A DNA stretch of 64,000 nucleotides from Sesamum alatum (Eukaryota; Streptophyta; Magnoliopsida; Lamiales; Pedaliaceae), in the NCBI GenBank assembly GCA_034509735.1, contig JACGWO010000010.1, forward strand, positions 13,343,193 through 13,407,192. The letters run 5' to 3'. The notes below the pieces were generated by a model that was not told where the DNA came from, ran no database searches, and worked only from the letters and a program-made list of their open reading frames with translations. This document shows positions 23,628-36,519 of the stretch, in pieces (position 1 is the first letter of the stretch; each line of letters opens with the position of its first letter). The position numbers and the translations under genes were made by a program.

Positions 23628-26600
23628 CATTACAAAAAAATACAAAAATTGGCACGGTTTAGAACGATCGTTCTAAACTCCGGTCCAAATTGGAATGGTC
23701 AATGAAACTGTTGTGACACGATAACTCATTGCTGACGTCACTTTTGTATTATTCGGAATCGAAATGTATAGGAACGGCAAAACTGTTCCTGGTCCTATGC
23801 CAGCATATGTGTGCCAAACGGTAAACCCAATACCGTTCTAAAAGGAGAGCGGATATATTTTGGCATTCCATTTGGAACGCATATGTGGAACTTGGAACTG
23901 TTCTTTGACCTAAGAACAGTATTGTTCCTAACCATGTTCGAAACATCGTGACCAATTGGAACGCATGTCCCACCTTTCCAAAATGTAGTACTAAATGAGA
24001 CCGTTTTACACCTTATGTGAACAATGTAATGCAATGCTCGTTCCAAATTGTGGGTTGTATGAAAACGAAGTGTAAGTTTCAATGTCTGATCGAACATGTG
24101 TTACTATTAGGAACGGTCCATATACATAATAGATTATGTTTTCCAATTACCGTTCCAAATATGCTCCGCGGCTATATTTTAACGGCTAGCTTAGCGTTCG
24201 TGTTTTCATTCCTGAGCCCGTTCCTAATAATATTCTAATGCCCGTTCCAATATTTTTCTATATATATGTGCCCTTCATTTTAATTGTTCTTCTTACTCCC
24301 TCTCCAATTCATTTCTTTTAACTCCCTCTCTAGAATTTTTATATGTAAAATCGAAAATATCAACAATCTCCGGTAAATTTGCATTGATCTTTAAAGGTGT
24401 TTTGTTCAAGTAATAAGTTGAAACCCTTTAATGGTTGTATATATATATATATATATATTTATACTACTTATTTAATTACTGTTGTGAATTGCTTGTGTAT
24501 GTAGACTAATCATGTTAAGACAGTTGAGAAGATGGATGTATGATCGAGACCTGCTGGGTATGACGTTGGAGTTTGAGAATGGTGTTACAATATTTCTAGA
24601 ATGGGCCCAGTCTCAGCGTGCATATATGGACGGGAAAAATATTAAGGGTCCATGCTGAAAGTGCAAGAGCGAACGGTTCAAAACACCAGACGACGTAAAT
24701 TTCGACTTGTGTATGAAAGGGTTTATGCCAGAGTATTATAATTGGACTTCGCATGGTGCGGAGAGGGTGCAGGAATACTTTGATACATTGACCGCACTTT
24801 CTGTTCAACATCAGCAAACGCCAACCGTTCAGGAGGAGGGTAGTTCCATTTGGGGAGATGCGACTCAAATGAATTAGGCGCAGAGGATGGTTTTCAATGC
24901 CACTGGGCCGTCTTTCTAGTCTTCTTATAACCAAGAGGGACTGACTGATGATGGTACTTGGTATTGTCTTTCTGATGTCGGTCCTAGTTCATATTACGGT
25001 GAGGGGCCCTATAATTATGTGTCTGGGTTGTCAGACCATTTTTTTGATGTAGTTCATGCTGCCGACCAACCGTTCTGGAACAGCTGCACTCAATCTCAGT
25101 TGGGGTCAATTTCTAGTTTGGTGAATATCAAGGCCGAAGGGGTTTTTTTCGAGTGAACATATGATCAATTGTGCCAGTGGGCTGATCATATAACGCCCTG
25201 CTATCACACTTTCCCCCTTGATTATTACAGTTCAAAGAAATTGATAAGAGACTTGGGTTTACCAGTTGAGAAGATTGATGCGTGTAAAAACGGGTGCATG
25301 CTGTATTGGAAGGACAACATTGATCTAATATATTGCAAGTTTTGTGGAGACGCTAGGTACAAGCCCACCAAGGATAGAAATCCTAGATGCAATAAGTCCC
25401 CGTATGCCATTCTTAGGTACCTGCCGCATACCCCTCGGCTGCAGAGGTTGTATGCATAGGAGGCCACTACCGAGCACATGACGTGGCATTCCAACCATCA
25501 GACGGAGGAGGGATCCATGTATCATCCGTCCAATGCAGAGCTTGGAAGCATTTCGATCGGACATATCCTGATTTTGCAACTGAGCATCGTAACGTTAGAC
25601 TAGGGCTGCACACGGATGGGTTTGCACAACACGGGCAATATGGTAAAACTTACTCATATTGGCCCGTGATACTTACACCGTAAAATCTTCCACTGGGCAT
25701 GTGCATGAAGTCTGAGTATATGTTCCTAACAATGGTGATCCCTGGCCCATCCAATCCCAAACATCTTATCGATGTCAACCTGGAGCCGTTGATCGAGGAG
25801 TTGCAAAACTTATGGCATGTGGGTGTACGTACACACGACAATGCGGCAAAACAGGCATTCATGATGCGGGCTGCATTGATGTGGACAATGAACGACCTAC
25901 CTGCCTATGGGATGGCGTCTGGATGGAGTACTGCCGGTGTTATAGGGTGTCCAGTTTGTATGAAGAACACACATGCATTCTATTTACAGCAAGGTCAGAA
26001 GGCATGCTATTTTAATTGCCACAGGCAGTTCCTCCTACCGGACCATCCTTATCACAGGAACAAGAAAGCCTTCACTAAAAATCGATCGGAAAGGAAGGTT
26101 GCACATTCGAGGCTGACTGGAGAACAGATCCAAATCTGTGTTAATGCGTTTAATATTGCAGTCGAACAACCGCTGAGTGAACCGGAAGGCCACGGTGTCG
26201 ATCATAAGTGGACTAAGAAAAGCATCTTTTGGGAGCTTGAATACTGGGGGGTGCATCTGATATGACACAATCTTGATGTCATGCACATTGAGAACAATGT
26301 GTTCGACAATATTCAATACGGTGATGGACATAAAGGGAAAAACGAATGACAATCTGAATGCACGGAGGGATCTAAAGATCATATGTAATCGGCCGGAGCT
26401 TGAGGTGGACGAAAGGAGACAGAACGTGATGCCGAAAGCTGTATATACACTGACGAAGGATCACAAGAAGAGGATATGTGAGTGGATTCATTGTCTTAGG
26501 TTTCCTAATGGGTACGCATCTAACTTGTCTCACTGCGTCGACATGAAGGAGCCAAGGATGCACGGCATGAAGAGCCATGATTGTTATGTATTCATGCAAA

Positions 26601-27566
26601 AGTTGATTCCGATTGCCTTCCGTGAAATGCTTTCTGAGCACGTGTGGGAGGCCTTGATGGAGGTGAGCCTTCTATTCCAGACCTATGCTCAACCACGCCA
26701 GATGTGAACAAGGTAAAAGAATTGGAAGATAGTGTAGCCGTCATCCTATGCAACCTCGAGAAAATATAATCTCTTCCCACTACTTCGAACTGCACATTCT
26801 TTGTAAGCGAAGCAGACCCGGCCGAAAAAATGATCTTATGAGCAACGACGATCGAATGGTACGGTTCATTTACAATCACCCGGACCGAGCAAGTGGAGCC
26901 TCAAAGAAGAGGTGGCTGATTGGTGAGGAATTTCATATTATTGAGACGTACGTGTTGTGTAATTGTGAAGTAGTTGCGCCGTACTACGAGTAAGTTTTTT
27001 AGACACACATCGTATATACATATGTATCTCTTCGATCATTTCAGTTTGAACATGTATGTTTATAATTATCACTGTTCCTGATACAGGTCATTCTTGAATG
27101 AACTATACGAGCAACACCATTAGGTGGACCCAATAATTGATCAACTAGTAGCAACTCAATTCAAGGATTGGTTCAAGCGTCGTGTAAGTATCACTTCCTT
27201 GTAAATTATTTCATTTGCCCAATTCTTATAAATTATTTCATTTGCTATATGAATTGTAGGTGAAACCCAAATTGAATCACACAGACGACGAATTGTTAAA
27301 GTTGTATTATTGGGGCCCTAGAGCAGAAGTGACGACGTTCCCATCTTACTTCGTGAATGTCTTCAATTTCCACATTGAACGTCACAATGTCGGGAAGTCA
27401 ACAATGAATTGTGGTGTTTGTGTTAAAAGCTCATCATATACAGACATGGATTCTGACTTCTATGGAATACTTGAAAAGATAATTCAGTAAGATTACCCAC
27501 TTATTCCCTACATGCACATTGTATTGTTCAATTATCATTGGGTCGATCCGATTAGAGGCATGACGA
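23628..27566 (+). mobile_element. CACTA element, 3' end replaced by copia LTR
   Basis: It starts with a degenerate CATTACAAAAAAAT terminus. The subterminal zone to about 24250 is full of GGAACGG/CCGTTCC words and contains TTGCTGACGTCAC, shared with the copies starting at 48138 and 56051. The transposase follows (24515-27562). The element stops abruptly in the DUF4216 region at the copia LTR border (27567), so its TNPA gene and right terminus are missing or displaced. Confidence 0.85.
24515..27562 (+). pseudogene. CACTA TNPD-type transposase (tnp2/Transposase_21), broken
   Basis: TNPD proteins cut the element at its CACTA ends. Visible in order are an N-terminal transposase-associated domain (WMYDRDLLG at about 24531, then zinc-binding-like residues and ERFKTPDDVNFDLCM), a linker with YNYVSGLSDHFFDVVHAADQ (25010-25070), then DACKNGCMLYWKDNIDLIYC (25280-25340). 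The tnp2 core follows, with AYGMASGWSTAGVIGCPVCM (25898-25960) and VDHKWTKKSIFWELEYWGVH (26198-26257). Next are a DUF4218-like region (26730-26992), two short introns (about 26993-27097 and 27184-27259), and the beginning of DUF4216 to 27562. Stops at 25156 and 25681, one after GVHLI at 26263, and a frameshift near 26310 inactivate it. This is the most complete transposase copy in the window. Confidence 0.9.
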
Positions 27567-29095
27567 TGAAAGGACAAGCGGATCCGCCTGGGAGCCCAAG
27601 CTGAAGTGAGATGAGCGTGCGGTATTTAAAACAATACATATAAAAAGATCCTAAGGGGTGTACCCTTGAGTGCTTAACCGGACGTTCGATGTAGAATATG
27701 ATAGAAAAAGCAACATATCATATAGAGCATAGATTTAACATGACGGAAACTACAAAAGCGTAAACTCTCATGTTACCTTTGTACCTTTCTTTATATACGG
27801 CTACGACGTTGTACCACGACCGGAAATGCTCACCAAGTTCAAAAATTATGAACTCTCTAACGAAGTCCACACCACACCGGGAGAGATCTCATTTTTTTCT
27901 TGCTAGAGGAAAATGGATCTAGAGGAGAAAACCGAAGAGAGACTACACTATTAAGTTAGTATCCTTCTTGATCTTACTTTCTTCAAATGATCCTAGATCA
28001 ATGAAGGAACAAAGGGGATAGTATGTAGAGAGAGAGGGGCCCCAAAAACTTGGAGACTGTAGGGAGAGTGTGTGTTCTTTTTTTTCCTAAAAAAACATGA
28101 ATAATGAATTCTCTCCTTTGATGATAGTATATACACATATATATACTTCATTAATGTGATTATTGGAATGTGTCTAGGTTCATCCAAGAATGTCTAGATA
28201 CATTCCAATCAATCCCCACTAATCATCAATCAAGCCTACCATTTCATAAGATATGATTTAATCATACAAAATGAAATAGGCTTGATTGGAGTTGATTTGT
28301 CTCTTTCCAAAAGAGACAAGTCAACTACTCATCAAAGGCCATGTATGGCCGATTTTGAAGCTTCTAAAAGAAGCAATTTTCGGCCATCCTCTTTTGGGAA
28401 GAAGTTCAACTTCTTCTAATTCCAAAAGTGGAATTAACACATCTCTTGGTCCAAGATTTAATGGACAACGGTTTTATTGTAATCCAGTTACAACAAGCCC
28501 AAGAATTAAATCCTATTTAATTTATGGTCCATTCAAATAATTCTCATCAATCTTTTAATCCAATTAAATGATCCAAGCTTCTATTCTATACTTAATCGAT
28601 AAATTCCATTTACCGATAAAACGAGGGCCCAATACAATATCGACCCCTCTATCCAATGGACAATTCCTTAAGTAATCCAATTACTTATCATCCTCTGAAA
28701 TCGACTCCAGGTCAATTTTTTCACCTCCTCGGTGATTTGTGTGTGACCCTTTAGGTTCACCCTCAGCTAGACTTGGGCCCATGTCCAACAGGAGCCCATT
28801 ACCATGAGTAGCCGTCTAGCAACGGTCCATGGCACTAGAGACTAGGTGAATGTTGGCATGAACATTTAGACGCCGATTCCGTACGGGTACGGTCCTTCTG
28901 TCTACCGTCTCCCGGCCTTAGTCTAGGGTATGGAATTGAGTGTCGATTCTCATCCTTAACTAGGCGTCTATACTTAATACTCGAGACTACGCATGCCTCA
29001 TTGTATCGACACAGGAAACTATTTCCTGCTCGATCAACCACTGTGGCCACAGGTTTAAGCAGCATGAACGTGTCTCCAAGTGCATAGGAGATACC
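27567..29095 (-). mobile_element. Copia LTR, minus orientation, 5' part missing
   Basis: Read on the minus strand this matches the LTR at 34503-36515 (shared blocks at 28150-28345 and 35090-35280, and 28735-28960 and 35645-35850). It ends at 27567 in ...CCTTTCA, next to CACTA transposase sequence. About 450 bp of the LTR 5' side are absent: homology stops after GTGCATAGGAGAT and is replaced by plus-oriented LTR sequence. The short run of GA repeats at 28024-28037 is the LTR microsatellite. Confidence 0.8.
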
Positions 29096-29100
29096 TCTTT

Positions 29101-29525
29101 CACATACAAGGGAGCGTTTGCACAATCGATCACGTTAACTAATAGTGTTTGGTCGATTGTTTCTCCTTTTCCTCTTGATCTCTTGATAGCACGAGGGAAT
29201 CAAGATTCGTTGAATTGCGTGGACGATTTAAAGGATTCCTACATTGGGATCTCGGTGGCAAAACGTGGAGCAATGTTGTATTCGAACAAAGAAAACTACG
29301 AGGGTAACGTTCTCTCTTTATGTTTCTTGTTCCTCCTAATTCTATGGCCTCCATGTTGTGTACTTTCTTCAACATGAGATACACCAAATGCCCGGGAGAA
29401 TCAAGGGCACACCCCTTGATCCGTTATGCATGTTTGATGTATGCTTTTATTCCGTTTATTTTATGCTTTTATGTTACGCACTCCCGCGCTTCCGCCACGC
29501 CTCTCTCGGGCCGATCCATGTTACA
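29101..29525 (+). mobile_element. Copia LTR, plus orientation, 3' part only
   Basis: From ACATACAAGGGA onward the sequence aligns with the 3' quarter of the solo LTR (20780-21208), including GCACGAGGGAATCAAG and ATGAGATACACCAAATGCCC. It ends in GTTACA directly before a primer-binding site, so it is the 3' end of a 5' LTR. It is joined tail-to-tail with the minus-oriented LTR on its left. Confidence 0.8.
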
Positions 29526-29526
29526 G

Positions 29527-29538
29527 TGGTATTAGAGC
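29527..29538 (+). other. Retrotransposon primer-binding site (tRNA-Met type)
   Basis: TGGTATTAGAGC lies one base after the LTR end. It differs by one base from the common copia site TGGTATCAGAGC, which pairs with the 3' end of initiator methionine tRNA to prime minus-strand DNA synthesis. Confidence 0.85.
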
Positions 29539-29539
29539 C

Positions 29540-31915
29540 CGGTTTGGTGTATGGGGCCTAGAATTCTATGTGCTACACATGTGTTTCAGTATGTTTAATG
29601 TGTTTTTAATTTTACGTTTGAAGCATGTCAACCATAGATCTTGCTTACCGTTTAATTTTGCATGAGATTTTTTATCTTGGATTTTTTGAATGTGTATATA
29701 CATGTTCTTGGGTTGGAATTATCTTGTGGTTCAGAAAATTGCGTGAAAAGGGCACAAAAAGGTGAAAAACAGCATACCGGCTGCAACAACACGTTTGCCG
29801 CGCGCGCCTGGCCGACTGGTGCCGTTTTCTATTCCTCCCGATTTTTGGTGCTTTTTTCAATACTGTTTTTCCTGAATATTTTTATGGATATTTGCTGCGT
29901 TTTCTGAACCTGTTAACTTGGCATATTTATTTTTGGTTGAGGTTCGGAATTCCCAAAAAAATAAATATTGCTTTGTTAATGAGGAAAGGGTTTCCTAATA
30001 AGAAATAATTTTTCCAATGGTTCCAGCAATGATCAAAATTCATGTGTAAAATTTCGCATTAATTTTCTGGTTTTTTATGATGTTGGACATCACGATTCTT
30101 TGTATAGCATGAGATGTGCAGATTTTAACATGTGTTAATATTGCACAAATATTGGGATTCTTGAATATGTGGTTATATTCTTGAATTAATGATTTTTTAT
30201 GTTTAAGAAAAGACGTTGCAAGAAAAAATGTTAAAACATGATAAACGAAGGTAGGAGGCAGGCAGGTTATGTAGTGGTTGGCAGGTGCGTGCGGTACTGC
30301 GTAGCGGCCACGTGAGGAGTGCTCCTGCGCAGGCTGCGCGTGCGCACAAACAGTGGCGCCTGTGCGCGCGCGCCTCGCCTGTAGTGCTAGGCCGTTTTTT
30401 GGGTTTTCGTCATTTTTTGTGCATTTTCGGAAATCTATTTTTCTCTATTATTCTGGGAATTTTTCTGAACTAATTAACTTGGGGCATTTTAATTTTGGTT
30501 GAGATTAGTTATTTCCTAGAATTAATGTTGCCTTGTTAATTATGAAAAGGATTTTCCAACAAAAATCGTTGTGCATAAGTTGCACCATTATCCAATATTT
30601 GGTGTGTATATTTTGCATGTAATTTATGCACTTATTTATGGTATGGGATATCATGAATGTTTGAATAGCATGTTTTTTATGTGAGATGTGTATTTATGTT
30701 ATTTGCGTTAATTGGATTGACAAAGGATGATCACAAAGCCCTTAGACCATGTATGGTTTATTTAAATTTATTTGTTGGGTTGGGGCCTGCGTGCCTCTTT
30801 GCATCTTCTTACCTCTCTCGTTTTTGCCTTGAAATAATAATGCTTTCTTTCTCCCTCCTAATGTACTCCCGCCAATTGCTGATTATAATGTAATGAGAAT
30901 ATATTAAGAGTAAGGTTTTATCTTTTGTAAGTAAAAGCTGCAAGGGAAGACAAGCCCAAGGCGTTGGAGGCCATGGAGGAGGCAATCGGTTGGCCCACGG
31001 AGGATCCATGGAGAAGAGGCCCAGTGAAAGCCCACGATAGAGAGCCTATTGCATGTAATTGGTTATAAAATCTTGTAATAGCGTAGGCCTACCCTTAGAC
31101 TGGCTATAGATCCACTGGGGGCTCAGTGGGTCACATAGGTTTGGGCTTGTGATCATCCTACAGGGGCGTGCTAGGTATTATTTTGCATGTAGTGCATTTT
31201 ATATGCTTTGAGTATTCTATAATGCTTCATGTATGTTTACATTTATGCTTAGAATATTCCTACAATTACGCATGCGAAACACATATTATGTGATGAGGTC
31301 TCGTTCTGTTAAAACTCTCACTTGGTTGGACCAAACTAAAATATTAGACCCCTAATAAATGGACTAGAACCTAAGTTGTTCGTCCAAACCTTCCATCCAT
31401 GAAAAAAGTTAGGAAGCTAGTTTCAGTCAATTGCGTGGTCTCACGAGTCGCGACACGTATGTTGTCCTGAAAATAAACTGGACATTTGTTGTGGACGAAG
31501 TGAATACACTCCTGTTTCCCGTTTCACGAGTCGTGGGGGCAGCAGTGAGTGCTATGATTTGGTTGATGGGTTTGTCTAACGCCGAGTAACGTGATTTGCT
31601 TGGAGTCCTCGGGATCACGTGAAAAGGCGAGGCAAAACAACTTGGGGATCTTGTTGAACAAGAATGGTATGGAATACCTCCCACAAGGTTATTTTTCATG
31701 CAAATCATAAAAGCAGGGTATGGAGAATTTTGCTTGTGGACCCCAAGCCCACTAGGAATCCATTTCTTGAAACCCCATTTGAGAGTTATGGGTTTCATAG
31801 AAATACTGGGAGAGGTTAAGGACTAAAGACCAAGTATAACTTAGATTTAATATTACTTCATTCTACTTACTATTTTCTACTTTATATATATATATTGTGA
31901 ATGTCTAAGTATCGA
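29540..31915 (+). other. Copia untranslated leader, about 2.4 kb
   Basis: Between the primer-binding site and gag there is no convincing coding sequence. The part at 31010-31200 (GATCCACTGGGGGCTCAGTG, CAGGGGCGTGCTAGG) recurs inverted at 43390-43480, in the leader of the minus-strand element, which proves common family membership. It contains an internal direct duplication (about 29780-30150 and 30340-30710), each copy starting with a GC-rich GCGCGCGCCT block. Confidence 0.7.
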
Positions 31916-31919
31916 CTAA

Positions 31920-34100
31920 TTCTAATAGTAGAGGCTAGTTAATTAAATGGAACAAACTACACGAATTAGCTGTGAAATCTTACGATGGTCTTAGATTTCC
32001 AGAATCTAACTCACATGCCGGATGAGGACGTTCCTCAACCCTTGCTAGAGGGGTTGACAACTAAAGCAATGCTTGGCGTTCAAGAAGTTGAAGGACGACC
32101 ACCGGCAAGTCCACAACATCGTACTAGCCTAGATGATAAACGAGATCTAGAAGCAGTATGACTAGAACTATGCTTCGTTTGCATAACGTCTATGCGGTCC
32201 TGGACCGGCATGTAGGATATAATGCAACAAAGGCATTTTGGGAGCTAAGATGACGGAAGTGACGAAAGTGACGTCTATACAAAAACATGGAGTGATGATG
32301 CTATCCTTAGTGGAGAAGCTCAAAAACCTCCACGTCGGTCTTGAAATAGAGACGTACATTGACGTGATCCTTCAGTCTCTTCCTCCCTCCTACGAACCAT
32401 TTATTATCAACAAGAATGAGCTTGAAAGAGATCTTCATAGGTTGATAATTATGTTGGTCTAGTACGAGGCAACGATTGTAAAATCTAGGCCATTGGTATT
32501 AGTAGGAGAGGCTTCAACCTCTACAGCGAAAGGCAAGGGTGTCAGACGCCAAAAGAGGAAAAGGGCTAAGGTGACATCAGCTGCTAGCACTTCAAGTGTT
32601 GTTCCTATTACACCTCAAGGTGGAGTTAAAGGAAAGAGGACATTGGTTCAACAGTCAAGTTTATAGATTCCTAAGAACGTATGCATTGACCTGCTGTAAA
32701 TAGGGCCATTGGAAGAGGGAGTGTTTAGAACCCCCCCTCTCCAATGGAGGTAAAATTTGAGTTGAGTATTGACATGATCACTATACTTTCTTTGGTATTG
32801 GATACCGTTCTTATCACAAATCTGCGGGTGGTTTGCAGGAGGTGAAAAGGATTAGAAAGCCAGGAACAGTTCTAGGATTCAACAATGGCAAGGCCATTGG
32901 TGAAAAGGACTAGACACTTGTCAGGCCTATAATCATGATCATGGTAGGATAGTTTATAGGAATTATGTAACCTAGCATGATCAAAAGTATATCTCTTTGT
33001 TGGACAAAGGTTTTATTTCATACATATTTGATCAACAAAAATATTGATTATTCATGTTTGCTCGTGTTCACACGTAAATTCCTAGAACACAATCCCATAA
33101 AATATTTATGAATACTCAAAATTCAAATGATCTAAACGGATTAATCAAGACCAACTTACAGATTTGGCACCCGCTAGAGGCTAGGGCGTCTTTTTCTTAT
33201 TAAAGATAACTAAATTGGAAAGTTCGAGGAATCTAGCAATAGATAATTCGAATTGACTAAATTTTCAAGTCTTTTCTGAAGAAGGAAAAGTCCGAAAGCT
33301 CTTTGTTGACAAAGTAATCTTGCCAAATAGTCTATTGGATAGGATCCAGCGAGACAACTATAGGTTACTGAATACACAAGACCATAAGGGGGTTCAAAAG
33401 TCTAAAGGTCCCATAGGAGGTTTGGGAATTAGACTTCAGGTGGTGAACCAAAAAATGGTAGCAAAATTAAACCTATTTGGATAGGATCGAAAAGGCCGTG
33501 ATATTTAGTGGGAGTTCTTGAGCATCCAGTTGAGAATGGAATTCTCAATGAAACGCTTCCCGTAAAGGCCAAGTATGACGGTCTTTGATAAAGGGAGCGA
33601 TCAAGCCTTTATTAGATGGAGGTCAATCGAAGTTTCACCAAATTACCTTAGCCCATGTAGATGTGGTCTCAAAAATTGCCAAACGCGGGGAACGTGGCAC
33701 TTTGCTAGGAGTCACGCACTATGGTGCCATGATTTGGCAAGCCCGTGTCCCGACAAAGTCCTTGAGCATGTAGGAGGATCCTACATACATCAAGGGACTA
33801 GTGGGAAACATATTAAACTCGGTGTCTGATTTGTACAGGATTATGGTAGAATAATTCTAATGTTTCTTATAATCGCTTTCTTACTTAACTGATCATATTC
33901 CAGTCCCCTTAAGAACAAACCCGAATGTCGTAGAGGTAAGAGTGATCGGGATAAGTTCGGGTCAAATTTGGATAGTGATCCAAACGACCTGGGGAACGTG
34001 ATGTTGGACACCATAGTCGGATCTATGGAGATGAGCCATAGAATCTGCTAGGAAATTCAAACAAGGTTAGAAACACTGCATAACTGGAATAATCATTTTT
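31920..34100 (+). pseudogene. Degraded Ty1-copia gag-pol (plus strand)
   Basis: Gag begins near 31944 with LNGTNYTN followed by a stop. It continues at 32238-32462 with MLSLVEKLKNLHVGLEIETY and VILQSLPPSYEPF, the copia gag (UBN2) domain. A zinc-knuckle remnant TCCK-GHWKREC lies near 32690-32730 and a protease remnant LVLDT near 32793. A pre-integrase remnant IWHPLE (for WHxRLGH) follows NSNDLNGLIKTNLQ near 33125-33175. Integrase-like and later traces fade after 33500. The reverse transcriptase and RNase H are not recognisable. Every module is broken by stops or frameshifts, so this copy is much older or faster-decaying than the minus-strand copy at 38.8-42.7 kb. Confidence 0.75.
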
Positions 34101-34299
34101 ATGAGCTCATACAGAGTATTACTAGGTCTTGAACGATATAGGTGATCAATGGGAGTAGAAATTGTGTTCCAAGTGTTTAGGTGTGTAATGTCTTGTTCAT
34201 CATGGATGAATTCAAGACATTAGAAATCACTAAAACACAACCGTAGCTCGCGAAAATTTCCCATAACATTTTAGGGTTCCCACATACATATCTTGGATT

Positions 34300-34480
34300 A
34301 AGCTGTTCAAGACTCAGTCATGATAGACTGATGAGAAAGCTCAGATATGTAGAGGGATAAGTTGTTTGAGACTCAGTCGTGGTTAGACTAATGACAAAGC
34401 TTAGATACTATGAATAAAGCATTAAGCCATTCAAGACTTAGTCACAGTAGACTAATGAGAAGGCTTGGATGTTGAGTATC
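34300..34480 (+). repeat. Three-copy tandem repeat of about 55 bp
   Basis: Three diverged units share the order (T/A)TAAG(C/T)(T/C)(G/A)TT(C/T), then (A/G)AGACT(C/T)AGTC, then TAGACTAATGA(G/C)AA(A/G)GCT(T/C)(A/G)GAT. They lie just before the LTR border at 34503, at the 3' side of the degraded plus-strand element. Confidence 0.75.
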
Positions 34481-34502
34481 CCCTATGTCTTAACCCTAGA
34501 TA

Positions 34503-36515
34503 TGAAGGAAAGCGGATCGGCTCGGGAATGCGGCGGAAGCGTGGTGGAGATAAAAACATGCGGTATAAAAGAATTTAAATTGCGTTCAAGGGGTGTTCCC
34601 TTGAACGTTCTCGGGCTATCGGTGTATAAACGCAGAATATAAACATATAAAATAAACAAGTGTTCGTGGCTATGGAATAAAGAAGAAACTGAGAGCACAA
34701 ATGTAAGTTAGAATACCTTTCTCGATTTTGTATTTCGATTGGCTACACGCGTTGATTCCTCCCGACGTTCATTCACGCGAGGTCCCAACATAGAGACCTT
34801 CTAACATAGTCCACACCACATCGAGAGAGATCTCATTTTTCTTGCTAGAGAAAAGCAGATTTAGATGATTAGATCAAAGAAGGGGATTACACTATCAAAT
34901 TAGTGTTCCTTCTTGATATTGCTTTGTTCTTCAGTTGCCCTAGATCAATGAAGCAACAAAGAGGATTTAGAGAGTAGAGAGAGAGAGAGAGAGGGTGTAA
35001 GAGAGTGTTCATCTTTTTCCTATAAAAAGATGAATAATAAAATTCTTCTCTTTGATGATAGTATATACACATATATATACTTTATTAATGTGATTATTGG
35101 AATGTGTCTAGGTTCATCCAAGGATGTCTAGATACATTCCAATCAATTCTCATTAATCATCAACCAAGCCTACCATTTCATAAGTTATGATTTAATCATA
35201 CCAAGTGAAAGATGCTTGATTGGAATTGATTTGTCTCTTTCCAAAAGAGACAAGTCATCTTGTCATCAAAGGCCTTCATGGCTAGTTTTACTACTTCCAA
35301 AAGAAGTAATTTTCAGCCATTTCCTTTTAGAAGAAGTCCAACTTCTTCTAATTCCAAAAGTGGAATTAACACCTCTCTTGGGCTAAGATTTAATGGACCG
35401 AATTTTATTGTAATCCAATTACAATAAGCCCAAATAAATCCTATTTAATTCATGGTGCAATTAAACAATTTCCGTTGATCTTTTAATCCAATTAAAAGAT
35501 CCAAGCTTCGATTCTCTACTTAATCGATAAATTCCATTTATCGATAAAATGAGGGCCCAATACAATATCGGCCCGTCCATCCAATGGACAATTCCATAAG
35601 TAATCCAATTACTTATCATCCTCTGAATTGACTCCAAGTCAATTCCTTCACCTCCTCGGTGATTTGCGTGTGACCCTTTAGGTTCACCCTCAGCTAGACT
35701 TGGGCTCGTGTCCAACAGGAGCCCGTCTAGCAACGGTCCATGGCACTAGAGACTAGGTGAATGTTGGCGTGAACATTTAGGCGCCGATTCCGTACAGGTA
35801 TGGTCCTATTGTTGACCGTCTCCTGGCCTTAGTCTAGGGTATAGAATTGGGCGTCGGTTCCCATCCTTGACTAGGCAACTATGCTTCATACCCGAGATGC
35901 GTTTACTCTATTGATCGACGTAGGAAACCCTTTCCTACTCAATCAATTGCTATGGCCATAGACTTTCAGAGTCTAAAGCATCTCAGAGTGCATAGGAGAC
36001 ATTACCGTCATTTACTAACAGGGGACAGATCCTATCTTGGAATCCACCATCGTCGCTACATACTCCAACTGCACGGGACAAGGCTTATAATGACCATCTT
36101 ACAGAATGATCACCTCTCGCCATATCCAAGATACAGTCTTCGTATGCACGTGACTACCATGATTCCTCAAGTCCGAGGACTAATCCCGTACTATCGGAAT
36201 CGGGAATTCCAGTCATCCCGACCAAGCCTCCAAAGCTTCCATATGACGATTTCCGCTAGTCAGTTCAGTTAGTCGACCACCTTGTCAACTAACCCACTAA
36301 AATTGCATAGAGGACCTTCGTCTATCGCCGATAAAACTCGGTACTCACCCAGTGAATGAAATACTTACTGCAAATCTCAATAGGACACTCGATGCCCAGT
36401 CTCGAGGTCCTCGACTTGGAATGTTTCAGACCAACCCTCAGAAGTTGGTTTCATAGCCTCCATCCAACGCGCAACCCAACTACATGGGTTATCCATGAAA
36501 GATTGTGGATCGTCC
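34503..36515 (-). mobile_element. Copia LTR, minus orientation, 5' end truncated
   Basis: Its 3' end (minus strand ...GCTTTCCTTCA) is at 34503. The body contains the (GA)n run at 34975-34993 and the conserved blocks GATTTGCGTGTGACCC and CTAGCAACGGTCCATGGCAC. It matches the LTR at 36520-38763 up to the word CAACCCAACTACATGGGTT, but lacks the outer 180 bp or so including the TGTTA terminus. There it abuts the next LTR, consistent with the minus-strand element having inserted into it. Confidence 0.75.
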
Positions 36516-36519
36516 CGAG

